DNA of 64,000 nucleotides, taken from JANRKF01 sp033763575 (lineage in GTDB: Bacteria > Pseudomonadota > Alphaproteobacteria > Rickettsiales > SXRF01). The position numbers were made by a program, and so were the translations under genes. Of this stretch, positions 23,311 to 32,180 are shown one piece after another (the first letter of the stretch is position 1; the number at the start of each line of letters is the position of its first letter). Under the pieces are notes generated by a model. The model saw only the letters and a list, made by a program, of their open reading frames with translations. It ran no database searches and was not told where the DNA came from. Location of the stretch: the NCBI GenBank assembly GCA_033763575.1, contig JANRKF010000026.1:118567-182566 (forward strand), given 5' to 3'.

Positions 23311-24486
23311 ATGAGTAAGTTACCTCTCATCGGTCTTTCGCGTGAGGAATTGCAGGCGGTGCTGGTTGAGCACGGCTTTGAGAAATTCCGCACCAAACAG
23401 GTCTGGAACTGGATCTACGCCCACGGCGCGACCGAATTTCCCCACATGTCGAGCATCTCGAAAGATCAGCAGCAAAAAATGGGCGAGCTGTTTTCCATTG
23501 CGCGGCCAACGATCGCCAAGGACCTCACCTCGTTCGACGATACGCGCAAATGGCTGGTGGAATTTGAAGACGGTAACAAGGTGGAAACGGTATTCATCCC
23601 GGAAGAAGATCGCGGCGCGCTCTGCGTTTCCTCGCAGGTGGGCTGCACGCTTAGTTGCACGTTCTGCCATACCGGAACGATGAAGTTGGTGCGTAACCTG
23701 ACCGCCGCCGATATTGTGAACCAGGTGCTGGTTGCCCGCGACGGGTTGGGGGAGTGGGACAAGCCGCGCAAAGGCGAAGCGCGTGCCCGCGCCCGTCATG
23801 AGAGCGCAGCAGCGCGAACCAGCCCTGAGCACGCCTCATGGGACGAGCAGGAAGCGAGTACCGGAGGCGATAATAAAATGCTCACCAACATCGTGATGAT
23901 GGGCATGGGCGAGCCGCTTTATAATTACGAGAATGTCGCCAAGGCGCTTACCATTATCATGGACGGTGAAGGCATCGCGATTTCCAAGCGGCGCATCACC
24001 TTATCTACTTCCGGCGTGGTGCCGATGATCGAGAAATGCGGCGAGGAACTGGGCGTGAACCTTGCCATCAGCCTGCATGCCGTGCGCGATGAGCTGCGCG
24101 ACGAGCTGGTGCCGCTCAATAAAAAATATCCGATCAGGGAATTGCTGGAGGCCTGCCGCCGTTACCCGGCGGCGAATAATGCGCGGCGCATCACCTTTGA
24201 ATATGTGATGCTGAAGGATGTGAATGATTCCGATGCCGATGCCCGCGAGCTGTGCCGCCTGCTGAAAGATATTCCGGCCAAGGTGAACCTCATTCCGTGG
24301 AACCCGTGGACGGGCGCGCAGTATGAAACCTCCAGCCGCAACCGCCAGCACGCCTTCGCCAAAATCGTGAACGACGCGGGTTATTCCTCGCCGATTCGCG
24401 CCACCCGTGGGCAGGATATCATGGCGGCGTGCGGCCAGCTCAAAAGCGATTCCGAGCGGAAGAAGGGTGAGAAGGTGAAGTTATGA
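23311..24486 (+). CDS. rlmN: Dual-specificity RNA methyltransferase RlmN
   Basis: RlmN is a radical-SAM enzyme that methylates C2 of adenosine 2503 in 23S rRNA and A37 of some tRNAs. The iron-sulfur motif is CxxxCxxC at Cys112, Cys116 and Cys119 (GCTLSCTFCHTG). Other marks are VMMGMGEPLYNYENV, RRITLSTSGVVP, NLAISLHAVRDELR and the C-terminal GQDIMAACGQL, which has the methyl-carrying Cys. Residues about 163-188, just before the MGMGEP strand, come from an in-frame type A repeat and lengthen a loop that normally varies between species. The gene overlaps the MHS transporter gene as ATGA. Confidence 0.95.
   Translation: MSKLPLIGLSREELQAVLVEHGFEKFRTKQVWNWIYAHGATEFPHMSSISKDQQQKMGELFSIARPTIAKDLTSFDDTRKWLVEFEDGNKVETVFIPEEDRGALCVSSQVGCTLSCTFCHTGTMKLVRNLTAADIVNQVLVARDGLGEWDKPRKGEARARARHESAAARTSPEHASWDEQEASTGGDNKMLTNIVMMGMGEPLYNYENVAKALTIIMDGEGIAISKRRITLSTSGVVPMIEKCGEELGVNLAISLHAVRDELRDELVPLNKKYPIRELLEACRRYPAANNARRITFEYVMLKDVNDSDADARELCRLLKDIPAKVNLIPWNPWTGAQYETSSRNRQHAFAKIVNDAGYSSPIRATRGQDIMAACGQLKSDSERKKGEKVKL
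23797..23874 (+). repeat. Type A repeat inside rlmN (A2)
   Basis: GAGCGCAGCAGCGCGAACCA, then CCCTGAGCACGCCTCATGG and GAGCAGGAAGCGAGTACCGG with GGCGAT. It is nearly identical over its first half to the intergenic copy at 2833-2908. It is read as residues including E-S-A-A-A-R-T-S-P-E-H-A-S-W-D-E-Q-E-A-S. Its 3' half is in the same frame as copy A3 in the acyl-CoA dehydrogenase gene. Confidence 0.8.
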
Positions 24487-25736
24487 AAAAAGTCGTCACG
24501 TCCGGCATGATCGGCAATGGGCTGGAATGGTATGATTATGCGCTTTACGGGCAGGTGGCATGGCTGCTTTCCAAGCTGTTTTTCCCTGAAGGCGATGCGT
24601 TCGCGCAGACGCTTGCGGTGTACGGCGTGTTCGCTGCCGGTTTCATCGTGCGGCCGCTCGGCGCGGTCTTTTTCGGCTGGCTGGGCGACCGCTATGGCCG
24701 CCGCCTTTCGATGGTGGTGGCTATTTTGATGATGGCGCTGCCCACCGGCGCCATCGGCCTGCTGCCGACCTATGCGGAAATCGGGATTCTTGCACCGATA
24801 TTGCTCATCGTCATTCGCTTGCTACAGGGCATGTCGCTGGGTGGCGAGTTTTCCGGATCGATCGCCTATATCGTCGAACATGCGCCGCCGCATCGGCGCG
24901 GGCTGGCGGGCGCAGCGTCGCTGGTGTCGATGATGCTCGGATTTTTGCTTGGGCTGATGGTGGTGAAGGGGATGATCTATTTCATCGGCGAGGATGCATT
25001 CGAAGCGTGGGGCTGGCGCGTGCCTTTCCTTGCGGGCATTATCATCGGGCTGGTCGGTTTTTATATCCGCCATCATTGCGGCGAAAGCCCGGCCTATGAA
25101 AAAGCGAAGGAAGACGGCGCCATTTCCGAAAAACCGGTGCGCCACGCTTTTTCCCGGCATCGCTGGCAGATGGTGCAGGGCTTTGCCATGTACATCACCG
25201 TCACCATGCCGTTTTATTTGACGACGGTCTATTTCATCGGCTTTTCCAAGCTGCATCTGGAGATGGACGCGGAACATGCGCTGATGTTCGGTATTTATAA
25301 TATGCTGGCGCTGTTATTCGCCATGCCGTTTTCGGCGTGGCTGTCCGACCATATCGGCCGCAGGAAAGTGATGATTGCAAGCGCTCTGGTGATGGCGCTG
25401 ATGGTTTATCCGCTGTTCGGGCTGATGGTGCCGGGTGCGCCGCCGTTTACCATTGGCGCGGTGCAGTTTGCCTTTGCGCTGGTGCTTGGGATATATGTCG
25501 GGCCGGTGGCGGCGGTGCTGGTGGAGTTATTCCCGACCTCGGTGCGTTTTTCCGGCATGGCGATCACCTATAATTTATGCGCGGCGATTTTCGGCGGCAC
25601 CTCGCCGATGGTCTGCGAATGGCTGGTGGGGTATTTCGGCGATGCCCGCGCCATCGCTTATTATGTCATCGCCGGGTGCATCGCCTCGCTGACAGCGCTG
25701 TTCTTTTACCAGGACCGCTATAAAGAGCCGCTATAA
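24483..25736 (+). CDS. Metabolite:proton symporter, MHS family of MFS transporters
   Basis: A 417-aa, 12-helix MFS transporter. The start SGMIGNGLEWYDYALYG and the motifs RPLGAVFFGWLGDRYGRR (loop 2-3) and LLQGMSLGGEFSGSIAYI are typical of the MHS group, which includes ProP, KgtP and ShiA. FSAWLSDHIGRR marks the second half. Close paralogues are common as proline/betaine-type transporters in Rickettsiales, but the substrate cannot be told here. It is translationally coupled to rlmN (ATGA), although no functional link is apparent, and ends six bases inside a convergent small gene. Confidence 0.87.
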   Translation: MKKVVTSGMIGNGLEWYDYALYGQVAWLLSKLFFPEGDAFAQTLAVYGVFAAGFIVRPLGAVFFGWLGDRYGRRLSMVVAILMMALPTGAIGLLPTYAEIGILAPILLIVIRLLQGMSLGGEFSGSIAYIVEHAPPHRRGLAGAASLVSMMLGFLLGLMVVKGMIYFIGEDAFEAWGWRVPFLAGIIIGLVGFYIRHHCGESPAYEKAKEDGAISEKPVRHAFSRHRWQMVQGFAMYITVTMPFYLTTVYFIGFSKLHLEMDAEHALMFGIYNMLALLFAMPFSAWLSDHIGRRKVMIASALVMALMVYPLFGLMVPGAPPFTIGAVQFAFALVLGIYVGPVAAVLVELFPTSVRFSGMAITYNLCAAIFGGTSPMVCEWLVGYFGDARAIAYYVIAGCIASLTALFFYQDRYKEPL

Positions 25737-26042
25737 ATATTGCCAGCAGATGACGAGATAGATGACCTCGCCGACGATCGACATGTAATGCAGCGAGTAG
25801 CGGTCGGTGATGAATTGCGAGCGGCATAAAAACACATATTTCACGATGTGGAACGTGAGCATCGCCGCCATGATCGGGTTGCTGAAATCCACTGAGTTGC
25901 TGCCGAGTGAGTTCAGGACAAAATAGGGCGGCGAACCGTATCCCGTGAGCGCCTGGTATACTTCCGGAAGCCGCATATACCACGCCGACAGCAGCACCGC
26001 CAGTTGGCCCCATGTCAGCAAGAATACAATGATGGTAGACAT
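25731..26042 (-). CDS. Uncharacterised small membrane protein
   Basis: A 103-aa protein that I do not recognise. It has two or three hydrophobic segments (residues 3-22, 60-72 and 85-101), with a SLGSNSVDFSNPIMAAMLTF stretch between the first two. The base composition and codons look like those of its neighbours, and no conflicting ORF is better. It overlaps the MHS transporter gene convergently by six bases. It lies 38 bases after the ferredoxin-NADP reductase-like gene on the same strand and may be transcribed with it. Confidence 0.6.
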   Translation of the reverse strand: MSTIIVFLLTWGQLAVLLSAWYMRLPEVYQALTGYGSPPYFVLNSLGSNSVDFSNPIMAAMLTFHIVKYVFLCRSQFITDRYSLHYMSIVGEVIYLVICWQYL

Positions 26043-26080
26043 GGGGTGAAAATAACCGAATGGCGGCGCGATGCAAGCCC

Positions 26081-27103
26081 TTAAGGCACGCCCTTGCTGG
26101 TCGAATATTCGAAATGATATTCCACATCCGGATGCACGATTTTATAGGCGGCGTGGGCGGCCTGCGCCGCTTCGGCGAAGCCGGAAAGAATCAGTTTCAG
26201 CTTGCCTTCGTAGCTTGCGATATCGCCGATGGCGAAGATGCCCTTGGTTGAGGTTTCGCACGATGGAAGCGAGACCGCGATATGGTTATGGGTGAGGCTG
26301 AGCCCCCACTGCGCGATCGGCCCCAGATCCATCGACAGGCCGAAAAACGGCAGCAGCATGTCGGCGGGCAGCGTGCGTTTTTCACCTTCGAGCGTGGCGA
26401 CGGTGACGCCGGTAAGCTGGCCGTTTGCCCCCTCCAGGCCGTCGAGCTGGTAGGGTACCACCATCTCGATCTTGCTGGATTGCGCGAGCTGTTCCATGCG
26501 CGCGGCGGATTCCGGCGCGCAGCGGAATTTAGCGCGGCGATGCACCACGTAAATTTTCTCGGCGAGTTCGGAAAGTGAAATCGCCCAGTCGACGGCGGAA
26601 TCACCGCCGCCTGCAATCACGATTTTTTTGCCGCGAAACGCTTCGCGTTTGGCCACCATGTAAAAGATGCTCTTGCCCTCATATTCCTCCAGCCCCGCAA
26701 GCGGCGGACGGTTCGGCCCGAAGGCGCCGCACCCGGCGGCGATGAAAATGGCTTTGCAGGAGATTTCCGTTCCTGCGGAAGTGGTCACGACGAAGGCAGG
26801 GTTTTCACTCTTGCCTGATGCCTCTTGCCTAATGCCTGTAACTTGCTGGCCCAGGTGATAGGTGGGTGAAAAGGGCGCCGCCTGTTCGGCCAGCCTGTCC
26901 ACCAATGCCTGTGCTAAAATAGAAGGATAGCCTGGAATGTCATAAATCGGCTTTTCGGGATACATGGCCGAGCACTGCCCGCCGACCATGTCGAGCGTAT
27001 CGACGACATGACAGCCCATTTTCATCATGCCGGCCTCAAAGACCGCAAACAGGCCTACAGGCCCGGCGCCGATGATGCAAAGTTCGGTTTCATAATGATT
27101 CAT
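26081..27103 (-). CDS. Ferredoxin-NADP+ reductase (thioredoxin-reductase-like, YumC type)
   Basis: A 340-aa FAD/NADPH flavoprotein: FAD-binding CIIGAGPVGLFAVFEAG at the N-terminus, GGQCSAMYPEKPIYDIPG, the NADPH-binding KIVIAGGGDSAVDWA, and the C-terminal IFAIGDIASYEGKLKLILSGF. The absence of the CxxC redox pair separates it from true thioredoxin reductase and fits the YumC-type ferredoxin/flavodoxin-NADP reductases. A 14-base unit repeated twice (26808-26835) lies in frame at residues about 90-99 and may be repeat-derived. The gene is divergent from the beta-oxidation thiolase. No ferredoxin gene is nearby. Confidence 0.87.
   Translation of the reverse strand: MNHYETELCIIGAGPVGLFAVFEAGMMKMGCHVVDTLDMVGGQCSAMYPEKPIYDIPGYPSILAQALVDRLAEQAAPFSPTYHLGQQVTGIRQEASGKSENPAFVVTTSAGTEISCKAIFIAAGCGAFGPNRPPLAGLEEYEGKSIFYMVAKREAFRGKKIVIAGGGDSAVDWAISLSELAEKIYVVHRRAKFRCAPESAARMEQLAQSSKIEMVVPYQLDGLEGANGQLTGVTVATLEGEKRTLPADMLLPFFGLSMDLGPIAQWGLSLTHNHIAVSLPSCETSTKGIFAIGDIASYEGKLKLILSGFAEAAQAAHAAYKIVHPDVEYHFEYSTSKGVP
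26808..26835 (-). repeat. 14-base tandem duplication inside the ferredoxin-NADP reductase gene
   Basis: CTCTTGCCTGATGC is followed directly by CTCTTGCCTAATGC. It is read in frame on the minus strand as G-I-R-Q-E-A-S-G-K. The word structure resembles the type E repeats. Confidence 0.55.
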
Positions 27104-27185
27104 TCCCGATTCTTAGCGAAAAACTAATAAAAAAGTAAGGGTTTTTTGATACACTGGCTTTTCAACAATAATAAGGAAATATTCC

Positions 27186-28310
27186 ATGCCCAACGCAGTG
27201 ATTGTTGCCTATGCCCGCTCTCCCTTTACCCCCGCCGGAAAAGGCGAATTGGCCAAGATGCGCCCCGACGATCTGCTGGCGGTGGTATTGAAGGGGTTAT
27301 TTGCCCGCCAGCCGCTCAATATGGCGGATATTGAGGATGTTTTAGTGGGCTGCGCCTTTCCGGAAGGTGAGCAGGGGTTGAATATTGCCCGCAACGTCTC
27401 ATTCTTGAGCGGAATTCCGCTGGCTGCCGGGGGTGCGACCATCAATCGCTATTGCGGCTCCTCGATGGAAACCATCCACATGGCGGCGGGAAAAATTGCC
27501 TGCGGTGCGGGCGAATTATTTGTGTGCGCGGGTGTGGAATCCATGTCGCGGATTCCGATGGGCGGGTTTAATCCCAGCCCCAATCCGGATTTATATGAAA
27601 TGATGGCCTCTGCCTATATGCCGATGGGGCTTACCGCCGAGCAGGTGGCCGCCAAACATCAGATCGACCGTAAAACGCAGGAAGAATTCGCGCTTGCCTC
27701 ACATCAGAAAGCGGCCGCGGCGGAGTTATCTCCGGAAATCATTCCGGTACCGATACGGGGTGGTGTGGCCGAAAAAGACGGCTGCATCCGCCTCGATCCC
27801 AGCCTGGAAAAAATGGCGCAGCTCACGCCCGCATTCGACGCGAACGGCACGGTGACGGCGGCTACATCCTCCCCGATGACGGACGGCGCGGTGGCGGTGA
27901 TCGTGGCTTCCGAAGATTATGCCAAAAAACATAATTTGCCGATTCTTGCGCGCATTAAAAGCTTTGCCGTCTCCGGCATCGCGCCGGAAATCATGGGGCT
28001 TGGCCCGGTGGAGGCGACGCATAAAGCGCTCGCCCGTGCGGGCCTCACCCTCGCCGATATGGATATCATCGAGCTGAACGAAGCTTTTGCGGCGCAGGCA
28101 CTTGGTGTCATCAAAGAATTAAATATCGATACCGGTAAACTGAACCTCGATGGCGGGGCGATTGCGCTCGGCCACCCGCTCGGCGCTTCCGGTGGACGCA
28201 TCACCGGCAAGGCGGCGCAACTGCTCGCCAAACATAAAAAGAAATATGCGCTGGCGGCCATGTGCATCGGCGGCGGGCAGGGCATCGCGACGATTTTAGA
28301 GAGGGCATAA
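27186..28310 (+). CDS. Acetyl-CoA acyltransferase (3-ketoacyl-CoA thiolase)
   Basis: A 374-aa thiolase that splits 3-ketoacyl-CoA in fatty-acid beta-oxidation. The acyl-accepting Cys is in NRYCGSSMETIHMA near residue 91, the NEAFAAQ block carries the conserved His region, and GHPLGASGGRITGKAA and CIGGGQGIA hold the C-terminal His and Cys. The start at 27186 gives the usual VIVAYARSPFT opening. Three bases separate its stop from the next gene, a two-domain dehydrogenase/hydratase, so they form one operon. It resembles FadA/FadI types rather than a biosynthetic PhaA, though sequence alone leaves this open. Confidence 0.92.
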   Translation: MPNAVIVAYARSPFTPAGKGELAKMRPDDLLAVVLKGLFARQPLNMADIEDVLVGCAFPEGEQGLNIARNVSFLSGIPLAAGGATINRYCGSSMETIHMAAGKIACGAGELFVCAGVESMSRIPMGGFNPSPNPDLYEMMASAYMPMGLTAEQVAAKHQIDRKTQEEFALASHQKAAAAELSPEIIPVPIRGGVAEKDGCIRLDPSLEKMAQLTPAFDANGTVTAATSSPMTDGAVAVIVASEDYAKKHNLPILARIKSFAVSGIAPEIMGLGPVEATHKALARAGLTLADMDIIELNEAFAAQALGVIKELNIDTGKLNLDGGAIALGHPLGASGGRITGKAAQLLAKHKKKYALAAMCIGGGQGIATILERA

Positions 28311-28313
28311 CAC

Positions 28314-30665
28314 ATGACCACCATTAAAAAAGTAGCCGTTCTCGGTTCGGGCGTCATGGGTTCGGGCATCGCCGCGCAGGTGGCCAATGCCGGTATTCCC
28401 GTGGTGCTTTTGGATATTGTGGCGAAGGAGGGCGGCAGGAATTCTCTCACCGAAAAAGCGGTGGAGAAGCAGCTTGCGAACAATCCTCCGGGGTTTGCAC
28501 ATAAGCGCGCAGCGAAGCTAGTGACGTGCGGCAATCTGGAAGACGATTTGAAAAAACTCACCGATTGCGATTTGATTATCGAGGCAGTGCTGGAGCGCCT
28601 CGACGTCAAGCATGATGTCTATAAAAAAATCGATAGCGTGCGTAAGCCCGGCTCGATTGTGGCGTCGAACACCTCGACGCTTCCGCTGTCGCAATTGACC
28701 GACGGGATGGGCGAAAAATTCGCCAGCGAATTTATGATTACCCACTTCTTCAACCCGCCGCGCTTCATGCGCCTGCTCGAAGTGGTGCAGGGCAAAGCGA
28801 GTGATGAAGCCTATAAAGCCGTGTGCGATTTTGGTGATCGCGTGCTGGGAAAAACCATCGTTGCCTGTAAGGACACGCCGGGCTTTATCGCCAACCGCAT
28901 CGGCGTGTACTGGATGATGCTGTCGCTTTTGGAGGCGATGAAACTCGGTGTCACCGTGCCGCAGGCAGATAGCGTGATGGGCCGGCCGGTCGGTATTCCT
29001 AAGACTGGGGTGTTCGGTTTGTTCGATCTCATTGGCATCGATTTAATGCCGCTGATTGCGAAATCGTTGCTGGCCTCGCTGCCCGAGGGCGACGCATTTA
29101 AAACGCTTTATCAAGAGCCTGAACTGGTCAAAAAAATGATCGCGGACGGCTATACCGGGCGCAAAGGCAAAGGCGGTTTTTACCGCATCAATAAAGAGGG
29201 CGGTGGCAAGGTCAAGGAAGTCATCGATTTAAAAACCGGCAGCTATGCCCCGGCCACGGAAAAAGTGTCGCTCGAAAGCATTGGCGCGGCCAAGGGCGGC
29301 CTGCAGGCGCTCTTTACCCATAAGGATATCGGCGGCGAATATATCCGTGCGGTGATGATTCCGTTTTTGCATTACACCGCGTCGCTGGTGCCGGAAATCG
29401 CCGACGACATTACGGCCATCGATGATGCGATGCGTCGCGGCTATAGCTGGAAATACGGGCCCTTCGAGATGATCGACAAGCTCGGCGTCGATTTTGTCAT
29501 CGCCGCATTCAAGGAACGTAATTTAAGCGTTCCGCCGATACTCGAAAAAGCGGCGGGCGGCACCTTGTATAAAGTCGAAAACGGCAAGCGTTCGGCGGCA
29601 AGTGTCAGCGGGCAATATAAAGTCATCGTGCCGCCGGAAGGTTCGCTCATGCTCGGCGATATCAAGCTCGGCGCCAAACCGCTGCTGAAAAATGCTTCCG
29701 CAAGCTTATGGGATCTGGGCGATGGCATTGCCTGCCTGGAGCTTACCTCCAAAATGAATTCGATCGATCCGGATATTTTATCGATGATTGAAAAATCGGT
29801 GGAGTTGGTGAAGAGGGATTTCAAAGGGCTGGTGGTCGGCAATGACGGCGATAATTTTTCGGTCGGCGCCAATCTCGGCTTCGTGCTGATGGCGGCGAAT
29901 ATCGCGGCGTGGAGCCAGATTGCCGATGTCATCAAGGGTGGCCAGCATGCGATGATGGCGCTGAAATATGCTCCGTTCCCGGTGGTGTCTTCGCTCTCCG
30001 GCATGGCGCTCGGCGGCGGTTGCGAACTGGTGCTGCATAGCAACGCGGTGCAGGCCCATATGGAATGCTATCCCGGCCTTGTCGAAGTCGGCGTAGGCCT
30101 CATTCCGGCATGGGGCGGTTGCAAAGAAATGCTGCTGCGTCACCTTGGTGAAAAAGACGGTCCGAAAGGCATGTTCGGCGGGCTGATGGCCACCGGCGGC
30201 GCGATGCCAGCGATTAAAAACGTGTTCGAGATGATCGCCACCGCCAAGGTTTCCGGCTCGGCGGAAGAGGCGAGGGATTTGAAAATCCTGCGCGAGGATG
30301 ACGCTATTTCGATGAACCGCGCCCGCGTGCTGGCCGATGCGAAGGCCCGCTGCATCCTGATGGCAAAAACCTATGTTGCGCCGGAACCGGCAGTGCTGCA
30401 CCTGCCGGGGAAAACGGCGCGGGTGGCGCTTTCGATGGCGGTGGACGGGTTTGCCGCCATCGGCAAGGCGACGCCGCATGACGTGGTGATCTGCAAACGC
30501 TTAGCGCATGTGCTTTCCGGCGGCGACACCGATATTTCCGAGCCGCTCACCGAGCAGCAGATACTCGACCTGGAGTTCGAGGTGTTCATGGAAATGGTCA
30601 GGCACCCGGATACGCTCGCCCGCATCGAGCATATGCTGAATACCGGGAAGCCGCTGAGGAACTAG
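28314..30665 (+). CDS. 3-hydroxyacyl-CoA dehydrogenase / enoyl-CoA hydratase (FadN-like)
   Basis: A 783-aa bifunctional beta-oxidation enzyme. The NAD-binding 3-hydroxyacyl-CoA dehydrogenase domain comes first (residues 6-200, VAVLGSGVMGSGIAAQVANA and THFFNPPRFM), followed by the C-terminal dehydrogenase domains (RKGKGGFY; DAMRRGYSWKYGPF). A crotonase (hydratase) domain occupies about residues 455-670, with SGMALGGGCELVLHS and the catalytic Glu in GLVEVGVGLIPAWGG. This order is the reverse of E. coli FadB and matches FadN-type proteins. The upstream thiolase is three bases away. The stop lies at the edge of a type E repeat. Confidence 0.92.
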   Translation: MTTIKKVAVLGSGVMGSGIAAQVANAGIPVVLLDIVAKEGGRNSLTEKAVEKQLANNPPGFAHKRAAKLVTCGNLEDDLKKLTDCDLIIEAVLERLDVKHDVYKKIDSVRKPGSIVASNTSTLPLSQLTDGMGEKFASEFMITHFFNPPRFMRLLEVVQGKASDEAYKAVCDFGDRVLGKTIVACKDTPGFIANRIGVYWMMLSLLEAMKLGVTVPQADSVMGRPVGIPKTGVFGLFDLIGIDLMPLIAKSLLASLPEGDAFKTLYQEPELVKKMIADGYTGRKGKGGFYRINKEGGGKVKEVIDLKTGSYAPATEKVSLESIGAAKGGLQALFTHKDIGGEYIRAVMIPFLHYTASLVPEIADDITAIDDAMRRGYSWKYGPFEMIDKLGVDFVIAAFKERNLSVPPILEKAAGGTLYKVENGKRSAASVSGQYKVIVPPEGSLMLGDIKLGAKPLLKNASASLWDLGDGIACLELTSKMNSIDPDILSMIEKSVELVKRDFKGLVVGNDGDNFSVGANLGFVLMAANIAAWSQIADVIKGGQHAMMALKYAPFPVVSSLSGMALGGGCELVLHSNAVQAHMECYPGLVEVGVGLIPAWGGCKEMLLRHLGEKDGPKGMFGGLMATGGAMPAIKNVFEMIATAKVSGSAEEARDLKILREDDAISMNRARVLADAKARCILMAKTYVAPEPAVLHLPGKTARVALSMAVDGFAAIGKATPHDVVICKRLAHVLSGGDTDISEPLTEQQILDLEFEVFMEMVRHPDTLARIEHMLNTGKPLRN

Positions 30666-30738
30666 TCCTTAGTCTTTGGTCTTTAGTTATAGAATAAGAA
30701 CGCTATACTAAAGACTAACGACTAAAGACCAGCGACTA
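30664..30738. repeat. Word-like inverted repeat (type E) between the FadN-like gene and the DUF475 gene
   Basis: The left part AGTCCTTAGTCTTTGGTCTT TAGTT and the right part ACTAAAGACTAACGACTAAA GACCAGCGACT are inverted copies built from the words AGTCTTTAG and CTAAAGAC. The element fills the whole gap, and the DUF475 start codon follows five bases later. Confidence 0.65.
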
Positions 30739-30743
30739 AACTT

Positions 30744-31754
30744 ATGCGCCATTTCTATCTCTCCCACATCGTCACCATCATTGGGCTTTTCCTAGCGTTT
30801 GAATGGGCGGGCTTGCCGGGCCTGGGCATCGCCGCGCTGCTGATGGTGATGGAGATCACCCTCTCATTTGATAATGCGGTGGTGAATGCCTCGGTATTAA
30901 AACACATGAGCGAGGTGTGGCAGAAGCGTTTCCTGACCTGGGGTATTTTGATCGCCGTGTTCGGCATGCGCCTGTTGTTCCCGATCGTCATCGTGGCGCT
31001 GGCCACGGGTCTTGGGACGGCGGAAGTCATCCAGCTGGCGCTCGACGACCCGGAGGAATATTCGCGCCATGTGCTGGAATCGCATGTGCAGATCGCTTCC
31101 TTCGGCGGCATGTTTCTGCTCATGGTCTTTTTGCATTTTGTGATCGATGAAACCAAGGATTTGCACTGGCTCGGCATGATCGAACGTAAACTCGCCCTCG
31201 CCGGAAAACTGGAATCGATTCAGGTGGTGGTGGCGCTGATCGTGTTGCTTGGATTCTCGCATTTCATTTCGGATGCGGAACAGGTTGGCGGGCTCCTTTC
31301 CGGAATCATCGGGATCGTGCTTTATGTGCTGGTTAAAAGTATCACGGCGCTTTGTGGTGGCCCGGAAAGCGCGGAAGGCGCCACCAAAACGGTGGCCTAT
31401 TCCGGTTTCATGGGTTTCATGTATTTGCAGCTGCTGGATGCGTCCTTCTCGCTCGATGGCGTGATCGGCGCCTTCGCCATGAGCAAGGACATCATTATCA
31501 TTATGCTGGGCCTGGGCATCGGCGCCATGTTCGTGCGCTCGCTCACCGTCTATCTGGTAAGAAAAGGCACGCTTTCGGAATATATTTACCTGGAGCATGG
31601 CGCGCATTATGGCATCGGCGCGCTGGCGATCATCATGTTGGTGTCCATGCTGGTGCATGTGTCGGAGGTGCTCACCGGTCTGGTCGGGCTTGCTTTTATT
31701 TCATTGTCCTTCTGGTCGTCGCTCAGGCACCGGCAGCAGCAGAGCGTGCGTTGA
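30744..31754 (+). CDS. DUF475 family integral membrane protein (TerC-like)
   Basis: A 336-aa protein with about nine membrane helices. MEITLSFDNAVVNASVLKHM and LLDASFSLDGVIGAFAMSKDI are two internally related blocks with conserved Asp residues, as in the TerC/DUF475 group of presumed metal-ion exporters. FLHFVIDETKDLHWLG lies between them. The function is unproven; a divalent cation role is inferred from TerC relatives. It sits between two beta-oxidation genes without an obvious connection. Its 3' end overlaps a small convergent ORF by 32 bases. Confidence 0.85.
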   Translation: MRHFYLSHIVTIIGLFLAFEWAGLPGLGIAALLMVMEITLSFDNAVVNASVLKHMSEVWQKRFLTWGILIAVFGMRLLFPIVIVALATGLGTAEVIQLALDDPEEYSRHVLESHVQIASFGGMFLLMVFLHFVIDETKDLHWLGMIERKLALAGKLESIQVVVALIVLLGFSHFISDAEQVGGLLSGIIGIVLYVLVKSITALCGGPESAEGATKTVAYSGFMGFMYLQLLDASFSLDGVIGAFAMSKDIIIIMLGLGIGAMFVRSLTVYLVRKGTLSEYIYLEHGAHYGIGALAIIMLVSMLVHVSEVLTGLVGLAFISLSFWSSLRHRQQQSVR

Positions 31755-31956
31755 CGTAATGATCGGGAGGCTGCGCTGCCTCGATTTTCTGCATGGTGAA
31801 CGTCCCGTTTTTGAGCGTACTCACTTTTAACGTCCTTGCTTCCGGCGGCAGGCTTTGCAGCTTTTCGTAAAGAGCCGCAGCGCTTTTTCCTGATACCGTA
31901 TAGATCTCGCCGCGCTGTGTCACTTTGAGATCGAAATCGCTCGATATATTCTCCAT
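31723..31956 (-). CDS. Small hypothetical protein
   Basis: A 77-aa soluble protein that I do not recognise, with a beta-like N-terminal half (DFDLKVTQRGEIYTVSGKSA, AALYEKLQ). The start at 31956 has GAGG at a normal distance (GATGAGGCGGTATG), and the region upstream is AT-rich as for a promoter. It overlaps the DUF475 gene end convergently. It is probably real but could be spurious because of its size. Confidence 0.5.
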   Translation of the reverse strand: MENISSDFDLKVTQRGEIYTVSGKSAAALYEKLQSLPPEARTLKVSTLKNGTFTMQKIEAAQPPDHYVNARSAAAGA

Positions 31957-32079
31957 ACCGCCTCATCCAAAATGAAACATTCGGAAAGAATATCCTAACA
32001 AAACAATATTAATAATTCTTTTACAATTAGGTAAAATTTGATCTTTATATATTTAAAATTGTATGAAATGAGCCCTATA

Positions 32080-32090
32080 TTGCACTGCAA
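32080..32090. promoter_or_regulatory. Candidate operator palindrome upstream of the acyl-CoA dehydrogenase gene
   Basis: TTGCA-C-TGCAA is a perfect 11-base palindrome in an AT-rich 220-base leader (31957-32180). It could be a binding site for a fatty-acid or polymer-related regulator. I cannot assign the protein. Confidence 0.3.
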
Positions 32091-32180
32091 AAATAAGTGC
32101 TTAACTAAATCTTAGGGGGACTCTGGTAGGATATTTCTCATGGCCGCTCCGCAACAAATGCGGGAATGTATGAGGAGAAT

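Noticed and set aside
26071..26295. Small plus-strand frames opposite the ferredoxin-NADP reductase gene
   Set aside because: Antisense shadows with no independent support.
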